DNA of 64,000 bases from Rossellomorea sp. BNER (GTDB lineage Bacteria; Bacillota; Bacilli; Bacillales; Bacillaceae_B). Shown here piece by piece: positions 60,185 through 64,000 of this stretch. Made by a program: the position numbers and the translations under genes. The stretch spans positions 124,001 through 188,000 of the forward strand of contig JANAVG010000007.1 of the NCBI GenBank assembly GCA_024213275.1, given 5' to 3'. Position 1 is the stretch's first letter. Every line of letters begins with the position of its first letter. The notes under the pieces are model-generated. The model saw only the letters and a program-made list of their open reading frames with translations, did no database searches and was not told where the DNA came from.

Positions 60185-62686
60185 TTACTGATTTTCTCCA
60201 TGGCTGATTAAGTTTGTGAAAATTCGATAGCCCCCAGGTACTTGAGCTTGAATCTGTCGGTACCATACAAGGTTTGTGTAAAGGTACGATCCTTCTCCAT
60301 AATCTGTCATTAAAATTCCACCTTCAAACTGATCTCCATCAAGATCTGTCATCGTTAGGAATGTTTCATAATTTTCATCCCACTGCATTGGATAGTACAG
60401 GCCTCTCTCTTGTACCCAACCCTTCCAATCTTGATCCGTAATTTTATTTGGTTGATTAAATAAAGGATGTTCTGGTTTTGTAATACTATATTTTGATTCT
60501 TCGTCCGTTACCCTCCAGTCAATGGAAGGACTCCCGATCGTTAATGGATAAGGTGCTGTAATATTAGGGTCCCAATTGTCTCCTGGCTTGTTATATTGGA
60601 CAACGACGTGACCACCGTTTTTGGCGAATTCAAGTAGCTTTTGATTATTCTGAAGGAGATCTTCCCGAGATAAGTAAGCCCTGATTCCCGTCACAATCGT
60701 ATCGTATTGGGAAAGGTCTTCTAAAGAGACATCCTTAATTTTAGTGATGTCCATACCTACTTCAGATAGTTGGTCCGCTACTTTATCAAATCCAGATTCA
60801 ATATAACCGACCTTTAGATTGCCCGGGAATTTCAAGTCAAAAGCTACACCTTCAATGGCAGAAGATTTTAGGTAGTAGAAGGTTCCAATATGGTCATAGG
60901 TGATTTCTTGTACAGTGGATTTTAGTTCTTCACCATCAATTGTTGCAACGGGAGTGATGAAAAATTTTTCATCCTTTATTACTTCTGGTGCTGTTATTGT
61001 GAAGGAAACGTGTTTCTCCTTTTCTCCAGAATTAAAGGAAATGGTTTTGGCATCCACTGAGTTCCAGCCTTCAGGAAGTTCCAAATTCACTTTTGCACTT
61101 ACATCAGATCCTGTGTAGTTGGTAGCTGTCACAGTGACCGTTTTTTCCTGTCTTGGTTGAGCCGTATTAACTACAAGTGATTCAATATCCGCTTTCAAGC
61201 CAATCTCTGGCAGGACTGCTGTTGTTTCATCAGGAGCAGCTGTTATCGACGCTTCTTCTTTTCCGACTTTATAAGTCACTTCCGCTGTTAAGACCTCTGC
61301 TTCGTATGGTTGATAATAATTCGCTTCATCGGCAGCTGTTACGGTGAAATCAAAGGATTCTTTTTCTCCCGCTTCTAGTGTTCCTGGATCTATATTCCCT
61401 TTCACTTCCCATTCTTTTGGAACGAGAAGGGCGATATCCAAATCTTTTAATGCTTCTTTTCCTTCATTCTTCATTTCCACTGAAACGTTCGTCTTCGTTC
61501 CTTGAGTTAATACTGGTTTCTCTACATCTACCGTTATATTTAATTGAGACGCTACCATACTTACATGTTGAAGCTGTGATTCTTTTATTTCTAAACGATG
61601 TAGGAGATCATTTTTGTCTACTTCTTGGAAGGAGAAATTCTCTACTTTCTTTATCGATTTACGGACAGCTCTTAACGCATCATGGGATTCTTTTAAAACC
61701 GCTTCATGTCGAGGATAGGCATCCAACACTTCTTCCAATTCTTTATGAAGCTTTTGAAGACTTCCTTTAATCCGGTTATCTCCTTTTTTCAGTGTTTTGG
61801 CATATTCGTTGAAACTATAGCTTATGCCTTCAAAAATGGAAGATTCTTTTTTCGGAATATCACCAACGGATGATTTTACAAGTTTTAAGTATTCCGTTTG
61901 CGGACCAGGTTCTATCTCCCTTCCCATTCCTTGACTTTTATGAAGATAGCGTGATTCTTCGCCAATTTGAGGGTAAGTTTTCCCGTAAACAGGGTCATAA
62001 TCACCGACTTCTACGCCGATGGTTGCATTTTCTGCATTGGCCGGTAAATAAAGCTTCTTGATTTGCCATGTTTGAAGCCCTTCATCCAGTTGTTCAGGGA
62101 ATACACTCGGGTCAGCCGCATCCTCGAATGCTTTCAAACTTAATTGGTTAATGGCACGATGGTGGCCATGCTGGCTTTCAACGTCCAAGAAGGATGGCAT
62201 CACGATATCGGGCTGATACTCACGAATCAAACGGATAAACCGCTCATACGCAACCTCTTCTCCCCACTTTTCCAAAGTTTCATCAGGGGATTTCGAGAAA
62301 CCAAAGTCGTAGATTTCATCACTTGTTGTTTCGCTTAAATGAAATACTTTTACCCCCGTTACTTTGGAAGCTTCTATCATTTCACGTGATCTGATGATTC
62401 CAAGACCATTCCCGAGTTCACCACCGATTTCATTTTGTCCACCTTCACCTCGGTTGGCGATAATACTTGCCGTGTGAACTCCGAGACCTCTCGATAAATA
62501 AGCGAGCAAGTGACTTCTCTCATCATCTGGGTGTGCACCTGTATTCATGAAACTTGTTATTGTATCCAATGGTTTAACAGCACTCCATAATTCTTTATCA
62601 TGTTGTGGTTCTTCTGTAGCCAATGCTGGAGTAAATGAGGACCCAATCAGTAGCAGTATTAATAAGATCAATTGCCATTTTTTCAT
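60185..62686 (-). CDS. secreted PIG-L/LmbE-type deacetylase with long C-terminal extension
   Basis: About 833 residues: signal peptide (IIGSSFTPALATEE), then the PIG-L domain with zinc/catalytic motif NTGAHPDDERSHL (AHPDD) at about 51-55 and HGHHRAIN at about 170 (third zinc ligand). Family members remove acetyl from N-acetylglucosamine-like sugars (bacillithiol, mycothiol, GPI or lincosamide pathways). A coiled-coil segment follows (KKGDNRIKGSLQKLHKEL), then NEW3-type beta modules (about 400-620: ...TQGTKTNVSVEMKNEGKEALKDLDIALLVPKEW, ...NTAQPRQEKTVTVTATNYTGSD) and a C-terminal flavodoxin/amidotransferase-like Rossmann domain (KVGYIESGFDKVADQL...GGHVVVQYNKPGDNW) without a catalytic Cys. Extracellular. 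The start at 62686 has GGGG 8 nt upstream. Confidence 0.9.
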   Translation of the reverse strand: MKKWQLILLILLLIGSSFTPALATEEPQHDKELWSAVKPLDTITSFMNTGAHPDDERSHLLAYLSRGLGVHTASIIANRGEGGQNEIGGELGNGLGIIRSREMIEASKVTGVKVFHLSETTSDEIYDFGFSKSPDETLEKWGEEVAYERFIRLIREYQPDIVMPSFLDVESQHGHHRAINQLSLKAFEDAADPSVFPEQLDEGLQTWQIKKLYLPANAENATIGVEVGDYDPVYGKTYPQIGEESRYLHKSQGMGREIEPGPQTEYLKLVKSSVGDIPKKESSIFEGISYSFNEYAKTLKKGDNRIKGSLQKLHKELEEVLDAYPRHEAVLKESHDALRAVRKSIKKVENFSFQEVDKNDLLHRLEIKESQLQHVSMVASQLNITVDVEKPVLTQGTKTNVSVEMKNEGKEALKDLDIALLVPKEWEVKGNIDPGTLEAGEKESFDFTVTAADEANYYQPYEAEVLTAEVTYKVGKEEASITAAPDETTAVLPEIGLKADIESLVVNTAQPRQEKTVTVTATNYTGSDVSAKVNLELPEGWNSVDAKTISFNSGEKEKHVSFTITAPEVIKDEKFFITPVATIDGEELKSTVQEITYDHIGTFYYLKSSAIEGVAFDLKFPGNLKVGYIESGFDKVADQLSEVGMDITKIKDVSLEDLSQYDTIVTGIRAYLSREDLLQNNQKLLEFAKNGGHVVVQYNKPGDNWDPNITAPYPLTIGSPSIDWRVTDEESKYSITKPEHPLFNQPNKITDQDWKGWVQERGLYYPMQWDENYETFLTMTDLDGDQFEGGILMTDYGEGSYLYTNLVWYRQIQAQVPGGYRIFTNLISHGENQ

Positions 62687-62699
62687 CTTCAAAACCCCT

Positions 62700-63899
62700 T
62701 TACATTTTTAAAAGACTCTCATGTTCATTCAACAGCAATGAAACTGCCCCCAGAACTCCACCCCGATCACGTAATGTTGCCAACTTAATTTCTGATTGAA
62801 CAGGGGTCAAACTCCTGACGATTTCTTTTACCTTGGGCAAGAACCAATGTCCGCTTTTGGAAATACCACCTCCTATAAGGACCACCTCCGGATTTAACAA
62901 CGATATCGCATTGGAAAGCCCGATCCCTAGCTGTAGTGTGACGTCTTCAACACAGGAAAAGGCAAACTCATCTCCTTTAATAGCATCTTCAAAAATTTTC
63001 TTAACCGATGGAATACTGATTGAATAGGGATGTTCAGGATGTTGTTCTGCCATTTGCTTCACCCTCTTAACAATACCTTGCCCACCTACTCGACGATCTA
63101 AAAATCCGTAACCTTTAAAACTGTCATTCGTTTCTAACATCGTTTGGCTATCTGTTACCATAAAACCTATTTCTCCGGCAGCAAAAGTAATACCTCGATA
63201 AAGCTTCCCTTCAATCATGATGCCACTGCCAACTCCAGTTCCAATTGAAACTAACAAAATAGTGTTTTTCCCTTTTGCTGCTCCGAGCCAGCTTTCTCCA
63301 AGAACAGCAACATTTACATCATTGTCAATATAAACGGGAAGCTTTAACTTAGCCTCAGCTTCTTTTTTCAAAGGATAGTTTATCCACCCCAAACTTGGAG
63401 CGTCAATGACTATACCTTTTTTCACATCAGTCATGCCTGGAGCGCCAATTCCAACACCTAAGATTTTTTCTATCGGTACCCCAGATTCTCCTACAAGAAC
63501 AGCTAATGATTGATCAATTTTGTCTAACAACTGATTATTTAAATAAGCTTGTGTCGGAAACGTGGTTTCAGCTAAAATGTTCCCATTTAAATCTGTCAGT
63601 GCCATTACTGTATTCGTACCACCAATATCAATCCCTACAACAAATCCCGCATAATGATTAAAATAAAGATACACAGGCTTTCGCCCACCTAATACAGAAG
63701 CTTCCTCACTCTGCTTCTCCAATAACCATCCTTCATTCAAAAGTTCCTCTACAAGATTTGAAACCGTCGGCTTACTAATAGAACATTGCTCAGAAAGCTC
63801 GGCACGTGAAACGGGAGCTTTCTTACGAATATGTTTCAACAACAATTTCATGTTTTGAATCTTTAAATCTCCTGGAGTTCCTCTTTTTGAAAATTCCAT
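62700..63899 (-). CDS. ROK-family repressor (winged helix plus sugar-kinase-like domain)
   Basis: 399 residues. The N-terminal winged helix reads LLLKHIRKKAPVSRAELSEQCSISKPTVSNLVEELLNEGWL. The ROK domain has FVVGIDIGGTNTVMALTDLNGN (phosphate 1), GVGIGAPGMTDVKKG, and LVSIGTGVGSGIMIEGKLYRGITFAAGEIGFMV. The zinc site that most ROK proteins carry (CxCGxxGC) is absent, as in XylR-type repressors. It should bind a sugar or sugar phosphate and repress its own operon; it is the first gene, and the PIG-L gene follows after 13 nt. AAGGAG precedes the ATG, and a perfect 19-bp palindrome lies just upstream. Confidence 0.93.
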   Translation of the reverse strand: MEFSKRGTPGDLKIQNMKLLLKHIRKKAPVSRAELSEQCSISKPTVSNLVEELLNEGWLLEKQSEEASVLGGRKPVYLYFNHYAGFVVGIDIGGTNTVMALTDLNGNILAETTFPTQAYLNNQLLDKIDQSLAVLVGESGVPIEKILGVGIGAPGMTDVKKGIVIDAPSLGWINYPLKKEAEAKLKLPVYIDNDVNVAVLGESWLGAAKGKNTILLVSIGTGVGSGIMIEGKLYRGITFAAGEIGFMVTDSQTMLETNDSFKGYGFLDRRVGGQGIVKRVKQMAEQHPEHPYSISIPSVKKIFEDAIKGDEFAFSCVEDVTLQLGIGLSNAISLLNPEVVLIGGGISKSGHWFLPKVKEIVRSLTPVQSEIKLATLRDRGGVLGAVSLLLNEHESLLKM

Positions 63900-63921
63900 A
63901 CCAAGCTCCTTACGTTAAGAA

Positions 63922-63940
63922 GTTAGTAAACTTTACTAAC
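63922..63940. promoter_or_regulatory. ROK repressor operator, perfect 19-bp palindrome
   Basis: GTTAGTAAACTTTACTAAC: 9 + 1 + 9 perfect inverted repeat, 22 bp upstream of the repressor start codon. It resembles the TTAGTTTGTTT-x-AACAAACTAA sites of XylR-type ROK repressors. Expected role: autorepression of the six-gene operon. Confidence 0.8.
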
Positions 63941-64000
63941 TAACTTAAAGGTATGGATAATTTTTCTCAATATTCTAAAAAGTATCTATAACAATATATA

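Overview
The window looks like a chromosomal segment of a low-GC, spore-forming Firmicute of the Bacillaceae. The evidence is strong GGAGG-type ribosome sites with frequent TTG/GTG starts, T-box leaders, a CwlJ spore-germination hydrolase, Vpr-like subtilisin and M4 neutral protease precursors, DUF3231 proteins, a Des-type desaturase and a class D sortase. I cannot name the species. No rRNA, tRNA, CRISPR array, prophage or intact insertion sequence was seen.

Layout. 1-9.8 kb is an accessory stretch of small single-gene units (partial ABC ATPase, VOC/glyoxalase proteins, nitroreductase, GNAT acetyltransferase, arylamine N-acetyltransferase, phosphotransferases, alpha/beta hydrolases) mixed with gene remnants. 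9.8-13.5 kb is one very large secreted subtilase. 14.2-22.0 kb is the branched-chain amino acid operon ilvE-ilvB-ilvN-ilvC-ilvD-ilvA on the minus strand, behind a clear sigma-A promoter and two tandem isoleucine-type T-box riboswitches. 22.2-24.5 kb holds a divergent pair of DUF3231 genes. 24.5-30.4 kb holds neutral protease, an unknown polytopic membrane protein, an acetyltransferase, a fatty acid desaturase and a sortase. 30.9-35.1 kb is a sigma-54 module: a class III aminotransferase and a YjiH-type membrane protein behind a near-perfect -24/-12 promoter, next to a PAS/AAA+ activator. 35.5-43.2 kb has a cwlJ-like gene with an in-frame stop, an IS3 transposase remnant, regulators, acetyltransferases, an MFS pump and a stand-alone histidyl-tRNA synthetase paralogue preceded by a short reading frame with three consecutive His codons and a terminator, the layout of a classical attenuator.

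43.5-49.3 kb is rich in decay: a fabH-like gene with an internal inverted segment, a frameshifted and 5'-truncated fabF-like gene and an SRPBCC gene with an in-frame TGA lie among intact genes (DUF1259, an HMA-like protein, a HAD phosphatase). 49.8-54.2 kb carries an ABC exporter, a TPR protein, a noncoding array of thirteen 20-21 bp units, and a single-chain fusion of S-adenosylmethionine decarboxylase with an aminopropyltransferase. 54.7-63.9 kb is a compact six-gene operon (ROK repressor, secreted PIG-L deacetylase with a large C-terminal extension, ABC importer of the ferric/polyamine type, and an argininosuccinate-lyase-superfamily enzyme). Its combination points to an uncharacterised uptake and degradation pathway, with a perfect 19-bp palindrome upstream of the repressor gene.

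Two families of short palindromic intergenic repeats, with terminal motifs around GGCTGTCC and GGCTnTTTTCGTAAAC, are scattered through the window, and at least eight genes show recent or old inactivation. The best candidates for new biology are the six-gene PIG-L/ABC/lyase operon, the His-codon attenuator in front of hisS2, the tandem T-boxes, the helically spaced 21-bp repeat array and the SpeD-SpeE fusion with its altered processing site.
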